From Leptoclinus maculatus (taxonomy: Eukaryota > Chordata > Actinopteri > Perciformes > Stichaeidae): a DNA stretch of 64,000 nucleotides. A model generated the notes under the pieces. The model saw only the letters and a program-made list of their open reading frames with translations, was not told the DNA's origin and ran no database searches. Made by a program: the position numbers and the translations under genes. Shown here piece by piece: positions 1 through 11,358 of the stretch. The stretch covers positions 13,167,640 to 13,231,639 of the forward strand of contig JAVDOI010000012.1 in assembly GCA_032191485.1 (NCBI GenBank). The letters run 5' to 3'. Within the stretch, counting starts at the first letter, position 1. Each line of letters opens with the position of its first letter.

Positions 1-234
1 TCATCACCAAAAAGGCAGACACACTCATTTACAAGTGATGCTACATGTAGGACGTTATGCATGAAAATGCTATTAGCTAAACTCTAGATTTGTAGATTAA
101 CATAGACAAAGAGCAGTGTTAAATTATATGAAGTATGCCGTGCAAGCAGTTTAATTTCAGATATTTGGAAAGAGGATGTTATTAGATTTGTGGGTGAGCA
201 ACCTCACTGCACTTGATAAACACTTTGTACTCAC

Positions 235-755
<521 letters not shown>

Positions 756-1360
756 TTATTCTGCTGGGAATGCAGTTAGCTGTTGGGAGAGGTGATAACT
801 CGTTAGGACATTTAATGTGTTTGGGTTGTTGTTGTTGTTGTAACATTGGCTCTGAACTCATTAAGTGTATCTCGGTGTTTGCCCTTATCAACAGCTAACG
901 ATAGCTTTGATTAAGCAAGGGGGTCTAAGGGAAAAAGGCTTCGTAAGCTAGCATTAGCTAACGCTGGATAAATGTCACACCCCATCACCAGAACTGTCTG
1001 GAGGCTAACGTTAGCTATTGACAACGTTAACTCACTTGCAGCAACACTGTATTGCCTAGCTAACTAGTCTTTTTAAATTAGGCAATATACCAATCACACA
1101 GTATCACACTACCCATCTTATTAAACGCGTAGTGACGGTGAAAATGTATTTGTTATCGGTTAGCAAGCTAAGCTAACGCAGTGCTAGCAATCACTAGACA
1201 ATGCTAGCTAGTTAGCTAGCTTAGCTAACGTTAGCTTGTAAAGTAACGCTAGTTCACTCGCTGTATCTCAGTCCCAGCTAACAATACGAAGCATGAAAAC
1301 ATATATCCGAACTCCTATTTATACTCTAACATCAGTCAGATAATTGTTTTCGTTACGTAC

Positions 1361-1475
1361 CAATGTCCCTCCGCTAGCTGACGTTAGCTGTCTATTTCGC
1401 CGGGCGTTGGCACCAGCGATCAGCGGCAACTTGCTACACTCGGGGAGAAGCTAAGTGAAGTCCAGACATCAACTG
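1361..1475 (-). other. cdc42: probable non-coding first exon / promoter of cdc42
   Basis: A donor-like GTACGT (read on the minus strand) lies at 1360-1355, just after a locally GC-richer segment. The only coding start is at 740, and vertebrate cdc42 usually has a 5'UTR exon upstream of the coding start. The right boundary is a guess. The intron between (741-1360) is rich in short GCTAGC/TTAGC words and encodes nothing visible. Confidence 0.4.
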
Positions 1476-1834
1476 TCAAGGTAGAGAGAATAATACCGGA
1501 TATCACCTTCAAAATAAAACATTTAGCATGTGTACCTAAATATTAGACTGCGTATTATTTTAGAAAGACAGGAACTACACTAACTAATTATAACATATTT
1601 TTAATGAAATCTATAGTTTTTTATTTTAGGTACTTTGTCCCCATATGCAGTTTTCATATATTGTAGGCACAGCGGTGGAATGTAACTAATTTATGTTTAT
1701 TAATTAAAAGAAAACTGTGCTGTCCATTTTGAGGTAACTTAGTTGTAGGCTACTTCACTTGAGTATTTCCATTTTATGCGACGTATTGGATTCCAATACA
1801 GTACTTTTTACTCTACTACATATATTTATATTTG

Positions 1835-1905
1835 AGTCAAGTCAATTGTATTTATATAACCCAATATCCCAAATCCCAAATTGAAATCAAGGGGATTTAC
1901 AAACT
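1835..1905. repeat. dispersed teleost repeat fragment
   Basis: The text reads 'caattgtatttatataaccc aatatcccaaatc' followed by 'ggggatttacaaactg'. This resembles the widespread fish interspersed repeat that contains 'tttatttatatagcccaatatcacaaat'. The assignment is from remembered consensus, not a search. Confidence 0.45.
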
Positions 1906-3879
1906 GTTGGCCAAGACATTCAACTCCCTCTGTCCTTACTCAGGACTTTTAGTTGTGTGCTTTTATTTTATTCCTGTTTTATTTGTTTTGGATATATATT
2001 ATATATTGTGTTAGTCCTTCCCATTCCAATTCTAATTACCTTTAGTAGATTACCTTTAGTAAAGGTCATTAGGTACCCGTTGGAGTATTGAGACCCTTTA
2101 CCAAGGTGGTAACATCTGAATAACTTTAAGACATAAAAGTGAATTACTCTTTTAGAAGGTGTACATTTGTATTCTAATTATTATCATTATATAAAGTGTA
2201 ATACAAATATAATTTTGAAATTATTTCGTTTAACAAATGTAGGACAGGCCTAACCGTTTATTCATACAAGCCGTCACTTGTTTTCGTTGTGCTTTTATTT
2301 TGAAAGCTAACTTTCTCTGGTTATGGTGGCTGTCTTGACACGAGTTCATACCAGTGGTTCCTGCAGCAGAAGTGGTGACATCACCTCCTAAATCCCTCAC
2401 ACCTTGCATCCTCTTCTGAATTTGAGCTCCACCTCTTCCACACTACATCTACACGCTGCAATTTAAGCAATTTGAGTATCAAACATGTTTTTTTGTATAT
2501 GCACTATATTGTGTGTATTTAGCTGAGCTGGTAAATACAGAAAAATATGAAAACATGTACAATACAATAGCCCTGAAATGAATACTGCATTACTATAATG
2601 CTCTTTTGTTGTTTTTATTGTTTATAAGTCGACACAATCCTGTGATATGTTTTGAGGACACAGCTACTTTTCTATAGGCCTTTTTGTGGAAGACAGTTGT
2701 GCATGTCACAGTAGCAAAAGCACAGGTGCAACTAATAAAATGACCGATGGCTGAATTCCTTTATTGCATGCTGGCTCACTGTCACACGGATTGCTTTACT
2801 GGGGCACATGAATAGAACAGAGTCATTGTTAATGTTATTAGTAACAACTGTGCTTTTCCTGCTATATGACAAATCTGCTGTGAAAAAGACCTCAAAGGCG
2901 TTTTTCTAATATTTTGTCCCCCCTCATTTACATGCATGAGGGTGACAGAACAACAAAAACAACATATAATGCAATCTAATAACGCACTGCCAGAGACTAA
3001 ATACTTCAGTACCTCTTTGACAGGCATAAACTGAACATTACATGCCTCGCAAAATATAAGGATTATTGCATTAGATTGTACAGGTTTGTCTAATAAAACT
3101 GTGAATATATGCAGCTCTATGTGCTGTTCTCTGAAAGCACAGACCAGCAGACACAATTATCCAATACCTTGCCGCTACAACCGGCATGGTAATGAAATCT
3201 GCTTGACAAGGTTGACAAATCACCAGTGCCTCTTTGAGAGAATAAGTCACATTTTCTTGGGGATTTTAATATAATTTAGCTTTGATTTGTGACGGTCCCT
3301 CCTCCGCTCGTTGGTGGCTGCAGAGCTATTGGAGGGTAATCAGTGACATGGGACACACCTGGGCCCGGTAATCCCCGTGCCTTTAAGCCAGAGCAGCAGC
3401 CAGTAGTTTGGGCAGATGTCCGCACACCACACATCTCTGCATTGTGGCTTCTGGTGTCTTGTCCTTGTTTTTACAGCGTAAACATCCATGCAGCACATTT
3501 TACAGATCAAATCCTTTTCAGACTTCACAGATTCCTCCCATTTATTTGTTACAAGTATAAAGAAATGACCTTGCCTTAATTTTTGTGTTTTTATTCTGCA
3601 ACGTTTCAGATCTTTGGAGCACTATACCACTGACTCATTCTATAAAACCCAGAGAAACTGGTGGTTAAAGTATCAACCTCTATGATTGTCCATATAAGAC
3701 CTGCAAATATGTTAAATGAAAGCCAAGAGCCTCACTTCTCCAGGGGCGCCAATTTTAAGATGATTGGATATTCAAAAGTTGGGCCCAAAGTTATCTAAGG
3801 CCCTGGCACTGAAATTCATTTTGGTTTTAATCATTTATACTAAGAAAAAAAGAAGCCGAAAGCCACTTTTTGACTTTGG

Positions 3880-3885
3880 TTTATT
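3880..3885 (-). terminator. poly(A) signal of the CD300-like gene
   Basis: AATAAA on the minus strand, 73 nt downstream of the stop codon at 3958-3960. Confidence 0.55.
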
Positions 3886-3957
3886 TCTCAGTTTAATTCA
3901 CCCACTGATAGAATGTCCACTGGAGGAATAGTTTTGTAGCCTGCAGTATAAATATCA

Positions 3958-5431
3958 TCACCTATGACTTTCAACCATAGATGTTTGAAATTGAGGCTGT
4001 TGATGCCGCCGTATTTTTCTTGCAGCCGTTATCCTCCACACAGCGATGTGTGTTGATACCAATGAACACAACATTAGAATAAAGAGGATCCAACGCAGCG
4101 TCGCCCACCAACTAGTTCAAACACACAAACAAAATAAAGGTTTAAAATAATAATTCATGGCACATCATCTCATATATTTGATTAATTTGATTGATTATCA
4201 ACTGCTCTTAATGTTTTTATCAACATTCCACTGAATGACTATTGGAAAGTTCAGTACATTGTCTCCGTAGATTCTTCTCACCTCATTTCATCTTGTTCCG
4301 GAATAGTCGTTGTGGTGGTTGTTGTTGTTGTTGTTGTTATCACTGTGGAAAAAAATACTTTGCATTAAACGTCAACAAATTACTTTTACTGACTGATCAA
4401 TCCTGTCTACGACAAACTATGTTTAACCATCATATGGGCCCAATATTCCTTGACTGAATATATATGTTGGCCAGCCACACCTCCATGAGAACAATACATT
4501 AAACTGTTTGCACATTTCAATAAGGTTATAAAATGTTTTTGTGTTTTTTGTACAGCAAGACTGCTGTAATAAGAATTTTAGTTTTTTATTGGAAAATATG
4601 ATCTAAATACTGTTTCAAATGTTTGTACAGCAAAAAGATATAATGGGCGTAATAATTCATATTTTAGTTTTCTTGGAGTGAAAAATGCGGTTTCCTTTTT
4701 GTTGGTTAATTGCAACAGACATTTTTTGTCCATAATGTGGAAGTCAAAATTTTCTTTGACTTCACAACACATGAAAAGAACACAACTTGAGGACAGACAT
4801 TAGCAACAACAAAAAACACAATTTCAAGGAAAATAACTTTTAGATTTTAGTCAATTTTAGTCGCCTACAAGTTCGAGTCAGTTTCTGAGTTTTTGTCTTT
4901 CTGGGTCAGTAAAACATGATGAAGCTATTAGTATACCTGTGTTGGAGACGCTGAGCTTGACACCGCTGAAGATGTTCCTTCCAGATCTGGCGATGACACA
5001 CCAGTACACATCATCATCACTCGCTCTGAGAGAAGTAATAGTGACAGTGAAGACTCCTGCCTCCTTATCATCTGCAATGGAGCTTCTGCCTTTTCGTTGC
5101 CTCCTGGGTGTTTTCACCACTATGTCACACAGCTCATATATCGATCCTTTGCACCAGTACTTTGTGTAGTCTCTGAACTGACTGTCGTACCGACAAGAGA
5201 CTGTCACAGATCCTCCGTATGCTCCTGTCATCACCTCTGGAGCCGACAACTGGACTGAGTCCACAGCATGCTTTGTTAGCCAGAAGAGACAGAGAACTGG
5301 AGCTGGGAAATGCAAAAAAAAACACAGGTGAATCGGTCTTTTCAAGTTTCTCTGGCATTACACAGCGACAGTATTTTTAAAAAGCTGCTCTTACCGTTGA
5401 AGAGGCCAAGAGACACCCCTGAGGTCTTCAT
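3958..5431 (-). CDS. CD300/CMRF35-like (pIgR-like) single-V-domain membrane receptor
   Basis: Four exons with compatible phases give a complete 205-aa protein: 5395-5431, 4937-5302, 4282-4342 and 3958-4111. Exon 1 plus the start of exon 2 encode a signal peptide (MKTSGVSLGLFN then APVLCLFWLT). Exon 2 is one Ig V domain. C49 pairs with C114 (DDDVYWC). The extra pair C63 (KYWCKG) and C71 (ELCD) is typical of the CD300/pIgR/CLM family. Exon 3 is a short stalk with 11 consecutive Thr followed by IPEQDEM. Exon 4 encodes WWATLRW, a hydrophobic stretch (about 162-180) and a basic tail ending ESHR. The tail has no ITIM or ITAM tyrosine motif, so signalling would need a partner, if it signals at all. 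Such receptors act on myeloid or mucosal immune cells and often bind lipids; that role is inferred. The orthologue is not assignable because fish have many lineage-specific copies. Confidence 0.85.
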
Positions 5432-7480
5432 GGTGAAAATGCAAAGAACAATGGGAAGCAGAAGCAAAGTGTGCAACACTGGAAGGCTTCCTCTTATGTC
5501 TCCTATGTTGTAAGGTTGTGCAATGATGGGATTCATGTGATTTCTGCAATGTTTATTTGAGTAGGCTTGTGTTTGCATGGTTATTGTTGTGTTGAGATCC
5601 CACAGGCCATAAATCTCTCTCTTGTGTATCTTGTCCATCTGTGTGGGATACTTTAAAGTGCATGGGAACTGTAAGGCCAGTTTGTTTACTTAAACAGTAG
5701 GTGGCACTAAAGACCATTAGAGGAGATATTATGTTTAGTAGTTTCTCTTTATCATCCTCTTTATTTTTCTTTTGTGTATTTTAGGAAGAAAGAAGAGGAA
5801 TGGAAACCACATGAAGAAAATCAAAAGAATGTTCCCGTTTCTCACAAACATGCATTACAGCAGTCTTCCTGTTGCTAAAACAGAAATTGCCGAGAGCAGA
5901 GGCACAAACACAGTTCACATTAAGGTAGCCTGACACGTCTTTTCCAAACAAGATTATACTGAACTTCATGCTGCATATTTTATTACGTTTTATTACAGTC
6001 TGTGAAATGTACAGTCTATATATTACGTTACATACATAGTTACAAATGTATAGCAACACAGATAAATAGATTCTCTGAGTTTTGGAAAAGCTGGATTGAC
6101 GTTAATGTGTTCTTAAAGGTCAAGCCGCATTGGAAAACAGAACTATGACGGTGACGCATGCGCTGGTGCTGAGTAACTGTGAAGGTTACAACACCCACAG
6201 GCACAAATCTGTTTTTGAAAACTTCCCTTATAACTTCAGCTTATTAAACGTATTAAAAAACCTATATGCATGAGATAGTTTTATCTGAAACAAATAACCT
6301 CTACCACTTATTCTTAAACTCATTTTAAGTTTGTGAATTTTCAGGCTGCTATTTAATGAGGTCACAGTGACAGCATTCTTTTCTTTTCATCTGAGCAGAT
6401 GTATAATTCAAGTACACTCATGATATGTGACAGATTAGCCTTTGATTTGCACCTCGGGGGAAATATCTTAAGCGCTAATCTTTCCTAAGATGATTGGATT
6501 GTTTTTCACTTTAAGTGAGAAAATCAGTCGGTAAATTAATCACTTTCAGTCCCCACAACATTTGTTCGACGCCTTTTTTTTTTTATTTCTGACACGCCAT
6601 GTTTGTTTTTGGAAAAGCAAATGGCATTACTTCTGGCTCTAAGCGTCGGCTCAGCCAAGGTGTTTTCCCGCTGACACCAGCATATCTTTTTTAAATATTA
6701 CATAAACTGTTAAAGATAAAGAAGGCTGCATTATAATGGAATTTAAATGATTAGATAAATTCTCCATTTTCTATGCGAATGCTTTTGATTATAATGCAAA
6801 TCCCTCTTCATGACATATCACGATCCTCTTTTCAGCGTCATTAGAGTTGTCAAACATATTTATCATCACATATCTGCAGTCTAAGTAGTTTTACAAAGGC
6901 AATTTTGCCCTGGTGGTTAAGCGAGTTGACTTCTAATGCTTTATGTCACCGCTGAACGGAGACGGGAAATTGACTGCGTGACATGAAAGGCATATTTGAT
7001 AAGATATCATATATTCAAGCACTGTAGTCAAATTAATAAACATCTGTCTTTCCTCTTGTTTAGCTGTGCATGCATAGATAATCCCCTGAAAACATTTAAA
7101 TGTTTTTCTCTCTGATATGAGATCAGAATATGTATTGTCAAGTCAGGCATAATTGGTGAAATGTAATTATCTACATCCCAACCAAACATTTGTGACAAAT
7201 TCTTCAATGTTCTTTTGGTGTTTGTGCAACTTCAAAAACAAGCCGTAACCTTATTTTCTGCATTGTATTTGCTTTTTTTGGATTATGTTTGTTTTGGATA
7301 AATGAGTCCTTCACACAAGGAGAAAGTGGGCCTGTGGAGAACATGCCTGGAAGCGTGATAAGTAATCACATATTACTCCTTCAGTGAGCACATTTGATAA
7401 TCTCCTCTGAAACAATCTTTTGTAAATAAACACCTTTTTGGCAGATGTCCCAGTTTGGTTAAGTTTGAGCAAACTTGCAG
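5432..7480. other. intergenic, no gene seen
   Basis: AT-rich, with no exon-like segment supported by splice signals or recognisable protein. It separates two divergently transcribed genes (Ig receptor minus, chitinase plus), so it should contain both promoters. Only the chitinase TATA box is evident. Confidence 0.6.
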
Positions 7481-7482
7481 TG

Positions 7483-7490
7483 TATAAAAG
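7483..7490 (+). promoter_or_regulatory. chia: TATA box of the acidic chitinase gene
   Basis: TATAAAAG lies 48 nt upstream of the ATG at 7531. This predicts transcription start near 7513-7518 and a very short 5'UTR. A strong TATA with a short leader fits a highly expressed tissue-specific digestive enzyme. Confidence 0.75.
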
Positions 7491-7530
7491 TGAGTACACC
7501 TGTTAGATGACCTCCTTGTACAAGGTAGTC

Positions 7531-10500
7531 ATGGGCAAAGTACTGTTTGTGGCGGGTAAGTCAGTGCTGCTGCATTTTGAAACATTTTTCTCTAATATGT
7601 GCACATGGTCTCCTTGTAATTGCTAGTTCCAGGATTTGTGAAAAACAGTATATTGCAGCCATTTGTAGAGGGACGTTTTGAGCACTATTATGAAATGTCT
7701 TTTTACTCAAAGATAACATGTGACTTTTAATCTTACAGCTCTGGCCCTGCTGCTGCACGCGCAGCTTGGTAAGCCGTCTATGAATATGGGATACAGTGTG
7801 CATGTTTAATTTCCTTTTTTTCCGATCATAAATTGCGTTACCGTAGGTCGTTTGGTCGTTAATAATAAACTTCTTTTGGACCAAAGGCTCATCCTTCATA
7901 CTGTCATGCTACTTCACAAACTGGGCACAGTACAGACCACCTCCAACCATATTCATGCCCAATGACATCGACCCATGCCTGTGTACCCATCTTCTGTATG
8001 CCTTCGCCACCATAAAGAACAACCAACTGGCCACCTATGAGTGGAATGATGTGGAGCTTTACAGTCAGTTCAACGCCCTGAAGAACAAGTGAGTTACTGG
8101 TTCCTCTTGTATAAATTAAGTTTCACTAATAAAGCACAGTTAGGAAGGAAGGTGTGTTTTTAGTTGTCGTTGCATTGTAAAATGTCTGATTCCTTTGGCA
8201 GGAATGGCAACCTGAAGACTCTTCTGTCTGTCGGAGGATGGAACTTTGGCTCTACAGGGTGAGATGATCGACAGATATCGGCAGACTTGGCTCTCTAAAT
8301 GGTGGAAATCTCCTGAATTAATACATTTATTTCTGTTCCCACATTAGATTTTCACAAATGGTTTTGAGCCCTACCAACCGTCAGACTTTCATCACCTCAG
8401 TCATTTCATTCCTGAGGAAGTATGAGTTTGATGGGCTTGACATTGACTGGGAGTATCCAGCCAACAGAGGAGGATCCCCTCAGGACAAGCAGTACTACTC
8501 TGTTTTCCTGGAGGTTGGTTAATTGCTAAGTTTCAGGTTTATTTTTCCCCCAATGCAATTTGAATAATTCCATACCTGATAGCAAATCTAACTGCTCAAG
8601 CTTGTCTCAAATGTTTTGGGCCAGGATAAATCCCTGTGGGGTTTCCACTGTGCCCCGTGCTGAATAAAATATACATAAAAGCAAAAAACTGACAACCTGA
8701 CCATTTTACAAATCACGGATTCTGAATTGTGGAGTTCAGTTAATACTAAATATTTTATATCTGTTGACATTCAACAGGAGATGAGAGCCGCCTTTGAGAG
8801 TGAGGCCAAGCAGAGCAACAAGGCTCGTCTTCTGATGTCTGCTGCTGTGGCGGCTGGAAAGAGCAACATTGATTCTGCTTATCAGATTCCCAAGCTTGGC
8901 CAGTAAGCACTTAAAGCAATATTTGTGGTGTGTCCAATCTGATCCACAGCAACATTAATTAATGAGTCACAGTGGAACGGAACGACTCTAATTCTCAACC
9001 TTTTTAATTTAAATCATCAATGTAACCTTGTTAATGTCGCCTCTGTGTTGTCCACACCCAGGGCCCTGGACATGATCAACGTCATGACATACGACTTCCA
9101 TGGCTCCTGGGACCCCATGACTGGCGAGTGCAGTCCCCTGTTTAAAGGCCCAGAGGACCAGGGTGGTTTCATCTACTTCAATGTGGTGAGTACTTGAACA
9201 TCCTCACAACTAAATTCACCAAAACTGGGCTTGTGTAAAGAAAGAATACACCCGCAGTCTGCGAGCTTTATCTGCAAATATACATTTTTCCAGTTCCATT
9301 TCCCTTTTCTTTGTCCCAGGACTATGCCATGAACTACTGGAAGAGCCAGGGAGCCCCGGCTGAGAAGCTGATTGTTGGTTTCCCTACATATGGCAACACA
9401 TTCACTCTTAAGAACGCTGCTAACCATGGTGTTGGAGCCTCCATTGCCGGGCCTGGAACTCCTGGAAAATACACACAAGAGGCTGGAGAGCTCGCTTACT
9501 TTGAGGTGCGCTTTCTTATTATTGCAATAAAGTCACAGAGAATAAGCTTGAATGTTGATGGCGGTTCAGTGTCAGTTAATATTCTTCTGTATGCTTGATG
9601 ACAGAGCAGGTTGGTTTTTCTCCAGAGTTAAACACTCTAGGCTGTCATTAATGCACTGCTTTGTGAAATTACAGATCTGCGGCTTTTTGAAAGATGGAGC
9701 TACTGAGGTTTGGAACCAGGCCCAGGATGTGCCATATGCCTATAAGGGAAACCAGTGGGTGGGCTATGACAACATGAAGAGCTTCCAGATCAAGGTAACA
9801 GAGCTGCACAGAATACTTGTTTTACTGTTTGACAGGCCAATCTGTTTGCTGCAGTTAATTAGCTCTGAGCTAAAAATGTTCCCCACTCTGCATAAACTGT
9901 TGAGATTAAATATAAAATGTGAAAGTTTTCCCTCTGTGCCACTGCAAAATGTGACAGGAGCAAATGTGTTAAAATACGACTATTTTATCCCCTGTTTTCT
10001 GTATGTCGGGTCCTGCTGCAGTTATCACAAGTTCTTCTATGTTTTTGACCTCAAAATGCGTTTTTACAATGCCCCCCCCCGTCTGGCTGTCTGTAGGTTG
10101 ACTGGGTGAAAAAGAATAACTTTGGAGGCGCCATGGTGTGGACCCTTGACATGGACGACTACATGGGCACTTTCTGTAACCAGGGAAAATACCCACTGAT
10201 TAATGTTCTCAAAAAGGGCCTTAATCTGGAACAAGCATGTAAGAGCTTTAATACTTTTATCATTGGTGATCAATGTACAACACGGTGAGAAATATGTATT
10301 ATATTAAATCATTGATTTGTTGTGTTCTTCAGCCTGCGCCCCTCCTGCCACTCCCCTTCCTCCAATTGCAGGAGTGAGCGGGACAACCGGAGGCAGCTCT
10401 GGAGGAGGCTCCAGTGGCGGCTCCAGTGGCGGTAGCTCCTCTGGTGGGAACTCGGGCACCAGCGGCATGAACAGCGCGTTCTGCGCTGGAAAGACCAGTG

Positions 10501-10625
10501 GCATGTACCCCGACCCAACAAACAAGAACCAATTCTACAACTGCAGCGACGGCAGGACCTACTTTGAGAACTGTGCTGCTGGTCTGGTCTTTGACACCTC
10601 CTGTTCTTGTTGCAACTGGGCCTAA
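7531..10625 (+). CDS. chia: acidic (AMCase-type) GH18 chitinase with C-terminal chitin-binding domain
   Basis: Secreted endochitinase that hydrolyses beta-1,4-GlcNAc polymers, probably in stomach or for defence. Eleven exons: 7531-7555, 7739-7768, 7887-8088, 8202-8258, 8348-8513, 8778-8902, 9062-9185, 9320-9505, 9675-9794, 10097-10238 and 10333-10625. Phases agree throughout and give 489 aa, close to the 476-480 usual for AMCase. Residues 1-18 are a signal peptide (MGKVLFVAALALLLHAQL). The GH18 barrel includes LLSVGGWNFG, the intact DxxDxDxE motif FDGLDIDWEYP with catalytic Glu140, MTYDFHGSW, and WTLDMDD near the barrel end. A Gly/Ser-rich linker (about 410-440) precedes a six-cysteine CBM14 module ending CSCCNWA. 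The start follows a TATA box at the right spacing. Its exon layout is shared with the two pseudo-chitinases at 40-59 kb. Which chia paralogue it is cannot be decided here. Confidence 0.95.
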
Positions 10626-10803
10626 AGCTGAAGTTATAGATTGACTTAACTGTTCAAAGGATGGATGACTCTTTTTTTACATTTGTTCTTCATTCTCAGA
10701 GGCCAATTTATTTTAAGTACAAAGTCCTTCCCTCTGCATTGGATGTTTAACAGTGTAAAACCTGAGGCTGTCCTCTTGACTAGTTCATTCTGAAAGCAAA
10801 GAA

Positions 10804-10809
10804 AATAAA
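10804..10809 (+). terminator. chia: poly(A) signal of chia
   Basis: AATAAA lies about 180 nt after the stop codon at 10623-10625. Confidence 0.75.
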
Positions 10810-11358
10810 CATTTGAATCATTGCATGTGTGTCGTACGTATCCACAATGTTTTCTTTGTTGTTACTTATAAAATGCGGGGTCAGAACTGTCTCTGTATCG
10901 GTCAAACCCACACTATGTTCACCATATCAGTATAATTGTTTAATACACATATTATATAGTAATCCATGTACATATGCCAAAAGATATGCAAACACACAAC
11001 AAAACAAAAGATTACAATTCAAACGACAAACGGAAAACAATTGAAACTGAAAAAAAGTATTTAAAAGTATGCTACAGATAATCACAATCCTTGTATTGAA
11101 GATTTCAAACCCTGATGAAATATAAAACACAACAATGCGCAATTTGATAAACACTGTCTAAGATTGACAGAATAAAAATGAAAGAGTTTGAACTATAACC
11201 TCTAACAGTAGCACACCATCTACTTGGCAAACATTAACACAAACAATAACACAGTTTTCTTTTGGTAGGCTTTGGTAAAACATTCTTGAAGATGAATTGT
11301 TGTAATACTTCATCTCCTACAGTAGCCACTAAAGGACAAAACACAGCTGCTTCCCCTC

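Larger units (their letters stand above)
1476..3957. other. intergenic: cdc42 upstream to the Ig-receptor 3' side
   Basis: No convincing exon on either strand. ORFs up to 124 codons occur but lack splice context, domain signatures or coding-like composition. A dispersed-repeat fragment lies at about 1835-1905 and is listed separately. The Ig-receptor poly(A) signal lies at 3880-3885. Confidence 0.6.

Noticed and set aside
2782..3156. 124-codon minus-strand ORF left of the Ig receptor
   Set aside because: No motif, no splice partners and AT-rich intergenic composition.
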